Shown here: positions 1 through 4,931 of the stretch, piece by piece
Layout of the letters: each line of letters starts with the position of its first letter
How positions within the stretch are numbered: position 1 is the stretch's first letter
Assembly: GCA_020723365.1 (NCBI GenBank)
Contig: DYJB01000078.1
Span: 6,609-11,866, forward strand
Source of the DNA: Candidatus Aquidulcis sp.
GTDB taxonomy: Bacteria > Chloroflexota > Anaerolineae > Anaerolineales > E44-bin32
DNA length: 5,258 bases
Direction of reading: 5' to 3'
Notes under the pieces: model-generated
The model's database searches: none
Seen by the model: the letters and a program-made list of their open reading frames with translations, nothing else
What the model was told of the DNA's origin: nothing
Made by a program: the position numbers and the translations under genes

Positions 1-1
1 C

Positions 2-266
2 CTGCTGCCCCTGTCCGCCCCCGGCGTCGCCCGCCCGATGGTCCTGCTTCGCCCGGAGGCGGCGCGCCTGGACGCCTCGGGACCCTTCACCATTGAGACT
101 GTCCTCCGGGAGCGGACCTTTCGCGGCCCGACCTGCATCCTGGCGGTTGAGGCCGGCGGCCAGAGTCTGACCTTCGAGGTGCCCTCCGCCGCCAGGCTGC
201 CGCCGGAGGGGTCGCCCCTGAGGCTGTCCTTCGATCCGGACGTTGCCGTCCAGGTCCTGCCATTAG
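2..266 (+). CDS. C-terminal fragment of ABC-transporter ATP-binding protein (TOBE-like domain)
   Basis: Reading from base 2, the sequence encodes the tail of a protein whose start lies left of the window. It has the look of the TOBE domain that follows the nucleotide-binding domain in PotA/FbpC/CysA-like importer ATPases. A leading VLLRPEAARL stretch matches the usual 'RPE' entry motif. A beta-rich segment follows, with FRGPTCILAVEAGG, a hydrophobic strand ending FEVP, a G before a basic/hydrophobic strand, and a final FDPDVAVQVLP. In the family this domain helps sense substrate or regulate the ATPase at the inner membrane. The reading frame does not stop after VQVLP. It stays open to 580, running through the next gene in a Cys/Trp/Ser/Arg-rich, shadow-like composition. 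A TAG at 264-266 lies one frame over, so the end given here assumes a frameshift or a one-base sequence error close to 255-264. The Walker motifs are outside the window, so the ABC assignment rests on the TOBE resemblance alone. Confidence 0.5.
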
Positions 267-269
267 TAC

Positions 270-274
270 GAGGA
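270..274 (+). promoter_or_regulatory. Shine-Dalgarno for the GTG start of the DUF402 gene
   Basis: GAGGA lies five bases before GTG 280. It is the only good ribosome-binding site near the 5' end of the DUF402 frame, which is open further upstream. It decides the start in favour of GTG 280 and suggests coupling to the preceding ABC-ATPase gene. Confidence 0.6.
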
Positions 275-279
275 CCACC

Positions 280-753
280 GTGCACAAGCTGGATGTCTTG
301 GGGCAAGAGGTGCTCGCCTATCCCACGCGCCTGGTCGGGCGTGGCCCCGGCTGGGTGCAGCTGGAAGGCTTCTACGCGCGTCCGGATGTGGATTTTCCCG
401 GGCTGGTCATCCGGCGTGGCGATCGCCTGCTGGAGACCTTCTATGCCGATCACTGGTACAACGTCTTCGCCGTTTACGAGGGCGCGCGCGGCGCGCTCAG
501 GGGCTGGTACTGCAACATCACGCGTCCCGCCCGCATTGAATCCCAGGACGTCTTCGCCGACGACCTGGCCCTCGATCTGATCGTCGATCGCCGCGGCCAC
601 ACGCACGTGCTGGATGAGGACGAGTTCGAGCGGCTGCGCCTGGCTCCGGAGGAGGAGGCTCGCGCCCGCGCCGCGCTGCAACACCTGCGGGAGCTGGCGG
701 CCCGGCGCACAGGTCCGTTCGCCTCCTTGCGCAATGGGAGCGCCCCCGCCTAG
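280..753 (+). CDS. DUF402 domain protein
   Basis: A 157-residue protein starting at GTG 280 with GAGGA five bases upstream. Residues 1-40 form a short N-terminal beta segment. Residues about 40-117 match DUF402 (PF04167): a leading strand GLVIRRGDRLLE, then DHWYNVF (57-63), the hallmark GWYCNITRP (75-83), an acidic cluster DVFADDLALDL (90-100), and VLDEDEF (110-116). The C-terminus (118-150) is a charged helix. Characterised DUF402 proteins include FomD, a nucleotide-phosphonate hydrolase of fosfomycin synthesis, and the staphylococcal nucleoside tri/diphosphatase Ntdp. Both use divalent metal bound by the conserved Asn/Asp residues, which are present here. A cytoplasmic nucleotide phosphatase activity is therefore plausible, but substrate cannot be read from sequence. 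The gene sits immediately behind the ABC-ATPase fragment on the same strand, and a GC hairpin overlaps its stop codon. Family assignment is confident; enzymatic role is inferred. Confidence 0.85.
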   Translation: MHKLDVLGQEVLAYPTRLVGRGPGWVQLEGFYARPDVDFPGLVIRRGDRLLETFYADHWYNVFAVYEGARGALRGWYCNITRPARIESQDVFADDLALDLIVDRRGHTHVLDEDEFERLRLAPEEEARARAALQHLRELAARRTGPFASLRNGSAPA

Positions 754-764
754 GCGGGGGCGCT
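739..764. terminator. GC hairpin over the DUF402 stop codon, likely bidirectional terminator
   Basis: AGCGCCCCCGC (739-749) pairs perfectly with GCGGGGGCGCT (754-764) around a CTAG tetraloop that contains the TAG stop of the DUF402 gene. The hairpin lies between converging genes, DUF402 on plus and the 61-aa membrane protein on minus (stop at 794). It could end both transcripts. Neither side has a clear U-tract, so it is not a classical intrinsic terminator; U-less GC hairpins do occur at gene ends in GC-rich bacteria. Confidence 0.55.
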
Positions 765-793
765 GAGTCTGTGTCGCGACCGGTGTGCAGGGA

Positions 794-979
794 TCAGGCG
801 GCGAGCAGCCGCGTGAGGCCGAGGAGCGAGTCCCCGGTGTTCCACAGCCACCACAGGCCACCGCCGACAGCGGCGCACACGCAGCACAAGACCAAGACGA
901 TGATCAGGATGATCAGCCAGGTGCGGGACTTCTTGGGCTGGCCCGGCTCGGCTGCCGGCGGCATGGGTGTAGCGGTCAT
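794..979 (-). CDS. Small single-pass membrane protein (61 aa)
   Basis: This 61-residue protein starts at ATG 979. The minus-strand AAGGAGG (992-986) lies six bases upstream, an excellent Shine-Dalgarno and the main argument that so short a frame is real. Residues 1-15 are Pro/Ala-rich. KKSR (16-19) is a positive patch, and residues about 21-46 form one strongly hydrophobic helix with three cysteines (32, 33, 35). The helix ends in WWLW (43-46), followed by a short tail. By the positive-inside rule the N-terminus should be cytoplasmic. No lipobox or signal-peptidase site is convincing. It is the last gene of a same-strand run behind the DUF4190 gene (44-nt gap) and ends just before the hairpin at 739-764. 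No family is recognised. Its WWLW motif is shared with the C-terminus of the DUF4126 protein two genes upstream. Confidence 0.75.
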   Translation of the reverse strand: MTATPMPPAAEPGQPKKSRTWLIILIIVLVLCCVCAAVGGGLWWLWNTGDSLLGLTRLLAA

Positions 980-1023
980 CGCTCTCCTCCTTGAACCTCA
1001 GGCATGCCCCGAGTATAGCCCTC

Positions 1024-1383
1024 TTAGGCCAGGGCGGCGAGCACGAGCATGGAGGTCGACGAGCTCGCCGCGCCCCACAGGCCCAGCCCCAGGCAGAACG
1101 GGATCCCGACGGCCACGCCGGTGATGCACAGGCCGATGACGGTCAGCCCGATGCCGACCCAGCCGAGGATGGCGCCGGCCGTCGCCAGGCCCTCACCGGA
1201 CTGGCGGCCGCCCGAGGCGGCGATCTCGCGCTTGGCCATCGGGCCGGTGATGACGGCCACGATGCTTCCCACTAGCGGAACCAGGGACAGGCCGAGGATG
1301 CCGGCCACCAGGCTGATGACGGCCATGCTGTTGGTCTGGGCGGAGGCCGCCGGAGGAGGTGCGGGAGGAGTCTGAACGCTCAT
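1024..1383 (-). CDS. DUF4190 domain membrane protein
   Basis: A 119-residue protein starting at ATG 1383, with AAAGGAG (1397-1391) seven bases upstream. Residues 1-18 are a Pro/Ala/Gln-rich cytoplasmic-type tail. Residues about 19-86 match DUF4190 (PF13828). A first membrane helix begins NSMAVISLVAGILGL. After it comes the loop GPMAKREIAASGGRQSGEGLA (47-67), with its typical 'H/P-x-A-x-x-E-I' and 'G-x-G-x-A' elements. A second helix follows (about 68-88), and the remaining hydrophobic stretch to about residue 107 may form a third. DUF4190 proteins are small integral membrane proteins with no established biochemical role. The gene lies 28 nt after the DUF4126 stop and 44 nt before the small membrane protein, so it is probably in the same operon. 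Domain call is confident, function unknown. Confidence 0.85.
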   Translation of the reverse strand: MSVQTPPAPPPAASAQTNSMAVISLVAGILGLSLVPLVGSIVAVITGPMAKREIAASGGRQSGEGLATAGAILGWVGIGLTVIGLCITGVAVGIPFCLGLGLWGAASSSTSMLVLAALA

Positions 1384-1411
1384 GGGATCGCTCCTTTGCG
1401 AGCAGCCGCCG

Positions 1412-1981
1412 TCAGGCGGGCTGCGCGGTGTTCGCCCGGCGCCACAGCCACCAGACGACGAAGGCGGTCAGGATGATGACAAGGGCCGCGATCAGGACCG
1501 GCACGACAACGGCCAGGATCGACAGGACGGTCGCGACCAGGTCCTCCAGGATGCTGACCGGCACGTTGCCGGTGCCGGCGGTCGTGGCGGTCACGGCCGG
1601 CCGGATGGCGAGGGACTTCGTGGCGTGCACGCTGCCCGCCACCAGCAGCCCGGCGATGATGGCCACCACCGGATGGATCTGCGTGGCGGCGCCGGTGCTG
1701 GCGGCGAAAAGAACGGCGCCCGCCGCCGGCCGCACGAAGGTCTGCAGGATGTCGTTGGCATGGTTGACGGCCGGGAACTTGTCGGCGAAGAACTCAATCA
1801 AGGTCAGGATCGCCAGCGCCCCGATCACCCACCACGAGCTGAGCGCGTCCCACGGCTCGCTGAGCGTCACCCAGTTGGTGAAGCGCGCCATCAGCGAGAC
1901 AATCAGAAGCGGGATGTAGGCGTTCAGTCCCGCACTCGCCGACAGCCCGAAGGCCGCCAGCACACTGCTCAAACCGTTCAT
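1412..1981 (-). CDS. DUF4126 domain integral membrane protein
   Basis: A 189-residue polytopic membrane protein starting at ATG 1981, with AGGAGG (1994-1989) seven bases upstream. It matches DUF4126 (PF13548) over nearly its whole length. The N-terminal helix carries SASAGLNAYIPLL (14-26). A second helix, WWVIGALAILTLIEFFADKFP (50-70), contains conserved E63 and D67. NHANDILQTFVRPAAGA (73-89) holds the D77 and R84-P85 positions. Later elements are H119 and K122 before an R-P, VSILED (142-147), and a long terminal hydrophobic stretch (148-180) ending WWLWRR. Charged residues in or next to predicted helices (E63, D67, K122, E146, D147) suggest a transport or channel-like pathway, but that is inference; the family has no proven activity. 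The gap to the upstream DUF2085 gene is only 22 nt, supporting co-transcription. Confidence 0.9.
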   Translation of the reverse strand: MNGLSSVLAAFGLSASAGLNAYIPLLIVSLMARFTNWVTLSEPWDALSSWWVIGALAILTLIEFFADKFPAVNHANDILQTFVRPAAGAVLFAASTGAATQIHPVVAIIAGLLVAGSVHATKSLAIRPAVTATTAGTGNVPVSILEDLVATVLSILAVVVPVLIAALVIILTAFVVWWLWRRANTAQPA

Positions 1982-2003
1982 GACGTCCCCTCCTCAGAGC
2001 GGG

Positions 2004-2828
2004 TCACAGGGCGAACCCGCTCCACGTGCCCGTCAGGGCATAGCGTATCACATCCAGCGCCGCGATCTGCAGCAGCGCCAGCGTGAATCCGGCCAGCGCC
2101 GGAACGATGAGCTGCCCCCAGCCTTCGACATGGTTCTCGCGCCCGGTCAGCAGCAAGACGAGCATGGTGTAGACGCACGTCAACAGGAAGACGACCCCCA
2201 GGCTGCTGACGATCGCCAGCGGGTAGAGCACCAGCGGATTCTCGGTCAGCACCAGCAGGGTCACGCCCAGGCCAGCGACCAGCAGCAGGCCGAGGTCGGC
2301 GGGCGACTCCAGCGAGGGCTCCTTGCGCCAGGTCTTCCACACGGCCTGGTTGAAGCCGGGCAGGACCAGGCTGCCCATCGCCAGCCCAAGGCCTGTACCG
2401 GTCAGCAGCCGCATCGTGTTGCTGGGCGCATAGAGCGGAGGACCGCCCGGGAAGAAGGCCAGGTAGGAGTTGATGCCGTCGATGGCGAAGGCCGCGCCCA
2501 GCATGCCCAGCACCACGAGCAGGCCGCGACGCGGAAACTCGCCCGCCCGCCCGCGCCCTCGCAGCCACAGGTAGGCGAAGGCCAACGTCGAACCGAGGTA
2601 CATCCCGGTGCAGCGCGAGCACAGCGGCAGGGTACGTTCGCCAAGGTGGAAGGAGCGCAGATCGATGCGGTGGCAGACGGCGTATCCGACCGCATCGGCC
2701 TTGCCCAGCAGGCCATCCGGCGTGTAGACCAGCCACACCAGCAGCACGCCGACCGCCAGAACCAGCAGCATTGCGCGGGCCCACCGCTCTCGGCGCGGGT
2801 GACCGGGGGTCGGGTTCTCGCCTAGCAT
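2004..2828 (-). CDS. DUF2085 domain membrane protein, first gene of the membrane operon
   Basis: A 274-residue multi-pass membrane protein. After a basic N-terminus (PRRERWAR, 11-18) comes a first helix (20-35). The DUF2085 (PF09858) signature follows: AVCHRIDLRSFHLG (50-63), then LPLCSRCTGMYLG (67-79). C52-H53 and C70-x2-C73 form a Cys/His set that could bind a metal or undergo redox chemistry. Further helices lie at about 77-90, 101-120 (ending DGIN), 141-157, 179-197, 200-227 and 238-265. No Shine-Dalgarno precedes ATG 2828. Instead a perfect TATAAT lies seven bases before it, so the message would begin at or within a base or two of the start codon. It is the first gene of four closely spaced minus-strand genes and is divergent from the tRNA-Asn gene. 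Family call is confident; role unknown. Confidence 0.9.
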   Translation of the reverse strand: MLGENPTPGHPRRERWARAMLLVLAVGVLLVWLVYTPDGLLGKADAVGYAVCHRIDLRSFHLGERTLPLCSRCTGMYLGSTLAFAYLWLRGRGRAGEFPRRGLLVVLGMLGAAFAIDGINSYLAFFPGGPPLYAPSNTMRLLTGTGLGLAMGSLVLPGFNQAVWKTWRKEPSLESPADLGLLLVAGLGVTLLVLTENPLVLYPLAIVSSLGVVFLLTCVYTMLVLLLTGRENHVEGWGQLIVPALAGFTLALLQIAALDVIRYALTGTWSGFAL

Positions 2829-2835
2829 GGCGACG

Positions 2836-2841
2836 ATTATA
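2836..2841 (-). promoter_or_regulatory. -10 box of the membrane-protein operon
   Basis: Reading the minus strand, CGTTATAATC contains a perfect TATAAT whose last base is seven bases before ATG 2828. No good TTGACA-like box is seen 16-18 bases upstream (the 17-bp position reads GCAGAT). The promoter may rely on the -10 region or an activator. Expected transcription start is about 2829-2828, which predicts a leaderless message. Confidence 0.6.
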
Positions 2842-2880
2842 ACGGACGGGTTGATCCGATCTGCGCGGCAGGCCGTTGGC

Positions 2881-2909
2881 TTGACGCTCCCCCGGCGGGT
2901 CGTTATAAT
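2881..2909 (+). promoter_or_regulatory. Near-consensus promoter of tRNA-Asn
   Basis: TTGACG (2881-2886) and TATAAT (2904-2909) are separated by exactly 17 bases, one mismatch from the ideal sigma-70 pair. The expected start is around 2916, four bases before the mature tRNA 5' end, leaving a very short 5' leader. This strength suits a stable-RNA gene. Confidence 0.88.
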
Positions 2910-2919
2910 CCTCCCGCTT

Positions 2920-2992
2920 TCCTCGGTAGCTCAATAGGCAGAGCGGGCGGCTGTTAACCGCTAGGTTCCAGGTTCGAGTCCTGGCCGAGGAG
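2920..2992 (+). tRNA. tRNA-Asn (anticodon GTT)
   Basis: A complete 73-nt cloverleaf. The acceptor stem TCCTCGG (2920-2926) pairs with CCGAGGA (2985-2991), leaving discriminator G 2992. The D arm is GCTC/GAGC with an AATAGGCA loop. The anticodon stem GGCGG/CCGCT (one G-T pair) encloses loop CTGTTAA, giving anticodon GTT for asparagine. The T arm CCAGG/CCTGG encloses TTCGAGT. The 3' CCA is not encoded (the next bases are CCT), so it must be added by the CCA-adding enzyme. It is a single tRNA with its own strong promoter and a hairpin 24 nt downstream, so probably a monocistronic unit. No repeat of the tRNA 3' end is seen nearby that would suggest use as an integration site. Confidence 0.97.
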
Positions 2993-3016
2993 CCTCTCTC
3001 GCAGCGTGGATTCGTC

Positions 3017-3049
3017 CCGGCCCCCGAGGCACGATCGCCCGGGGGCCGG
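3017..3049 (+). terminator. Terminator hairpin behind tRNA-Asn
   Basis: CCGGCCCCCG (3017-3026) pairs perfectly with CGGGGGCCGG (3040-3049). Inside, GGC (3028-3030) pairs with GCC (3037-3039) around an ACGATC loop, with one bulged A. It is followed by TTCGTT, a weak T-rich tail. The position 24 nt after the tRNA fits an intrinsic terminator of the tRNA transcript. Confidence 0.65.
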
Positions 3050-3104
3050 TTCGTTGCGACGACATGCGAACGTAGGCCGGCGGGCGGGCTCAGGGCAGGC
3101 GCAG

Positions 3105-3151
3105 GGGGCGCAGTCATCCTGTCTGCTTTCACGCTCAGGATTGTGCGCCCC
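3105..3151. other. Long two-part hairpin in the convergent spacer
   Basis: GGGGCGCA (3105-3112) pairs with TGCGCCCC (3144-3151). After a small 3/2-nt internal loop, ATCCTG (3116-3121) pairs with CAGGAT (3136-3141), leaving a 14-nt loop. There are fourteen Watson-Crick pairs in all. It lies between the tRNA terminator and the end of the SDR gene. It has no U-tract on either strand, so it could be a backup terminator, a small RNA fold or a remnant repeat. No function is assigned. Confidence 0.5.
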
Positions 3152-3174
3152 TCGGCTCGTGCCTGCCTGACATC

Positions 3175-3209
3175 AGCCTGCCGATGACCTTCCGGACCAA
3201 CGGCAGGCT
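3175..3209 (-). terminator. Hairpin over the SDR gene stop codon
   Basis: AGCCTGCCG (3175-3183) and CGGCAGGCT (3201-3209) form a 9-bp perfect stem with a 17-nt loop. The start-side arm on the minus strand includes two bases of the TAG stop (3210-3208) of the SDR gene. No U-tract follows, so this is a candidate 3' end or transcript-stabilising structure. It repeats the arrangement at the DUF402 stop. Confidence 0.4.
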
Positions 3210-4143
3210 AGTGCAGCCCCAGAGGCCCCGGGTACCACTCCACGGTGGCCGGGATCGACTCGCCAAGCGGCGTCGCAGTCTGCCCGAAGGTCGTCTCAAA
3301 GCGAGAGCTGTCGACCACGAAAGGCTTCTCAAACTCGTACATCATCTCCTCCGACTCGCGCGCCTCGGGGATGAACAAGCCGCCCAGGGACATCATCGCC
3401 CGGCCCATGGCGCTCATCTTCGCCGGACTACCAACCGCCTCGAAAACGCGCTCCACGAACTGGCGCTGCGTGATCGCCGGCTGGTCGTTGGGCACATGCC
3501 ATGCCTGACCGAGCGCCTCGTCGCGCTCTCCCAGCACCACCATCGCCCGACCGAAGTCATCGATGAAGGTGTACGTGTGGGGGACATCCAGCCGCCCGCC
3601 CACGGAAGCAGCCTTGCCCCTCAGCGCCGGCAGGAACACACGATCGCCCATGGCAGATCCAAGAACCTGCGGGCCGAAGAAGTCGGAGCCGCGCGCCAGG
3701 GCCACGCGGACCTTGCCCAGGCGATGCGCCATCGCCGCCCGGACCTCGCCCTTGCGGGCGCTCGGGGCATACGGCAGGCCTTCGTGGATCGGCCCATCGA
3801 CCTCGCCGTACATGTACAGGTTGTCGCCCACAATTAGCTAGGCGCCGGCTGCCGCGGCTGCCTCCAGGATCGACGTCTGGAGCAGTGGGAACTTGGCCGG
3901 CCATGGCGTGTACCCGGCCTGGGCACATTGATAGACGACGGTCGCATCCTGAGTTGCCTGCCGGGCAAACGAAGAGTCGTACGCGTCGCCGGAGAGCAGT
4001 TCGACGCCCGGCGGCAACTCGGGCCTGGACCTCCCGTTCACGATCCGAACGGGTTTGCCCTGGCGCACGAGCTCACGTACGACGGAAAGCCCAAGCGGCC
4101 CGGATCCAGACACCACATGCACGTTGCCTTTCCTTCTTTCCAC
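3208..4143 (-). pseudogene. NAD(P)-dependent epimerase/dehydratase-like SDR, interrupted by an in-frame TAG
   Basis: A single frame of 311 codons from GTG 4143 encodes an extended short-chain dehydrogenase/reductase-like protein. Codon 102 is TAG (3840-3838). Residues 8-18 (HVVSGSGPLG and neighbours) form the first strand and the glycine-rich nucleotide-binding turn, GD at 52-53 lies at the usual acidic position, and ATVVYQCAQAGY (67-78) is the fourth-strand region. The break falls in the strand that in relatives reads GAKLV..DNLYMYG; here it is GA-stop-LIVGDNLYMYG, so the stop replaces the usual lysine. After it come VRVALARGSDFFGP, PHTYTFIDDFGRAMV and AWHVPNDQP, all typical of NAD-dependent epimerases, and the frame ends VEWYPG. 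Frame and homology are otherwise intact. GTG 4122 is an alternative start placing Met directly before the first strand. The gene follows the TetR gene by 54 nt. It may be a recent pseudogene, a sequence error, or read through; re-initiation at GTG 3831 would give only a C-terminal piece. Confidence 0.8.
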
Positions 4144-4197
4144 CTTGTGCCTTCTCCTCTACCTCAAACGTTCGACTGCCGGTCGGGATTTCGATCC

Positions 4198-4896
4198 TCA
4201 GATGCTCAGGCCGATCTCGCTGCGCAGGCCGTGCAGGTCGTTGAGGTAAACCTCCAACGGGTCGGCCACTTGCGGCGGGATATGCCCGTGCAGTTCCAGC
4301 GTGGTCAAGCCATGCACGCGTGCCCAGCTGATCAGCGTCAGGTACAGCACCACAGGATGGGCGCTGAGCGCGTGGGCATCCTTCCAGGACTGCATCTGTC
4401 CTTGGAGTGTGGCGCCCAGGATCGGCGGCCGCTGGATACGGCCGGCCTCCCAGGCCGCTTGAAGGACCGCCATGAGCACGCCCAGGGCACGCGCGGCTGC
4501 CGGCAGCGTGCGCTCCAGGGGTGCGAGGTAGCCCGGAATGGGCGTCCCGAAGATCAGGGCGAACCGCTCCGGGCGCATCAGGGCCCATTCCCGGTAGGCG
4601 AGGCCCACAGCCAGGAAGCGTCGGGCATGGTCCTCGGCGGCCATCGCCTGGATGGAGGCCTCCAGAGCATGGCCCAGCGACTCGTAGGCCTCGATGATCA
4701 TGGCTGTCACCAGCTCATCCCGGCTGGGGAAGTAGCGATAAAGGGCCGGGGCCGTCAGCCCCATGCTCCGGGCGATGGCCCGCAGCGAGAGGGACGGCGC
4801 ACCCAGCTTGCCAATCTGCGACCAGGCGGTGTGCAGGATCTCCTCCTGGGTAGCTTCCCGGCGAGAGCGTGAACGGGGCGTGTCCTTGGGGCTCAT
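4198..4896 (-). CDS. TetR/AcrR family regulator with WHG domain
   Basis: A 232-residue transcription factor starting at ATG 4896, chosen because GGAG (4905-4902) lies five bases upstream and the protein then begins with the usual short basic tail (SPKDTPRSRSRR). The frame is open upstream to 5097, but that part is Pro/Arg-rich and unlike the family. Residues 14-63 are the TetR DNA-binding domain, with the recognition-helix motif SLRAIARSMGLTAPALYRYFPSRDEL split over 37-62. The ligand-binding half carries RPERFALIFGTPIPGY (108-123) and SWARVHGLTTLELHGHI (190-206), with W191, H195 and G196 diagnostic of the WHG subgroup (PF13305). It should act as a cytoplasmic dimer that releases DNA on binding a small molecule. 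The start region lies in a nested palindrome, which suggests autorepression. It probably controls the SDR gene 54 nt downstream in the same transcript; ligand unknown. Confidence 0.92.
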   Translation of the reverse strand: MSPKDTPRSRSRREATQEEILHTAWSQIGKLGAPSLSLRAIARSMGLTAPALYRYFPSRDELVTAMIIEAYESLGHALEASIQAMAAEDHARRFLAVGLAYREWALMRPERFALIFGTPIPGYLAPLERTLPAAARALGVLMAVLQAAWEAGRIQRPPILGATLQGQMQSWKDAHALSAHPVVLYLTLISWARVHGLTTLELHGHIPPQVADPLEVYLNDLHGLRSEIGLSI

Positions 4897-4931
4897 GTTA
4901 TCTCCGTTTATTTTAGTAAACGCCAGTAACA
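4896..4931. promoter_or_regulatory. Nested palindrome over the TetR start: probable operator and promoter
   Basis: Two inverted repeats share one centre at 4913.5. The inner arms are CGTTTA (4905-4910) and TAAACG (4917-4922). The outer arms are TGTTA (4896-4900) and TAACA (4927-4931). The inner 18 bp has the size and form of a TetR-family operator. On the minus strand it contains TAAAAT (4915-4910), a possible -10 box, and it abuts the GGAG ribosome-binding site, so a bound dimer would block both transcription and access to the start. It is an AT-rich island in otherwise GC-rich DNA. No second copy was seen in the window. Confidence 0.65.

Larger units (their letters stand above)
2835..2910. 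repeat. Inverted repeat enclosing two divergent -10 boxes
   Basis: GATTATAACG (2835-2844) and CGTTATAATC (2901-2910) are exact reverse complements, 56 bases apart. Each arm contains the TATAAT of one of the two divergent promoters. The bases just beyond are also alike on each transcribed strand (TC-G/C-TC). Confidence 0.8.

Noticed and set aside
1012..1017. Minus-strand TATACT upstream of the 61-aa membrane protein, as a separate promoter.
   Set aside because: No -35-like box lies at the correct spacing, and it sits at the end of the preceding gene in an evident operon. It is possible but not supported.
1382..2086. A 234-codon plus-strand frame rich in D, G, Q and R, and a similar 281-codon frame at 1980-2825.
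   Set aside because: Both are antisense to DUF4126 and DUF2085 genes, whose hydrophobic codons read in reverse give such charged, low-complexity proteins.
1978..3132. A 384-codon open frame on the minus strand overlapping the DUF2085 gene and the tRNA.
   Set aside because: It runs antisense through the tRNA-Asn gene and lies in another frame of the well-supported DUF2085 gene. Its composition is Arg/Pro/Ala-rich and no domain is visible. It is a GC-rich shadow.
3928..4872. A 314-codon open frame on the plus strand opposite the TetR gene.
   Set aside because: It is rich in Gln, His, Arg and Gly, crosses the TetR/SDR boundary, and has no Shine-Dalgarno or recognisable domain. The opposite strand carries clear TetR and SDR signatures.
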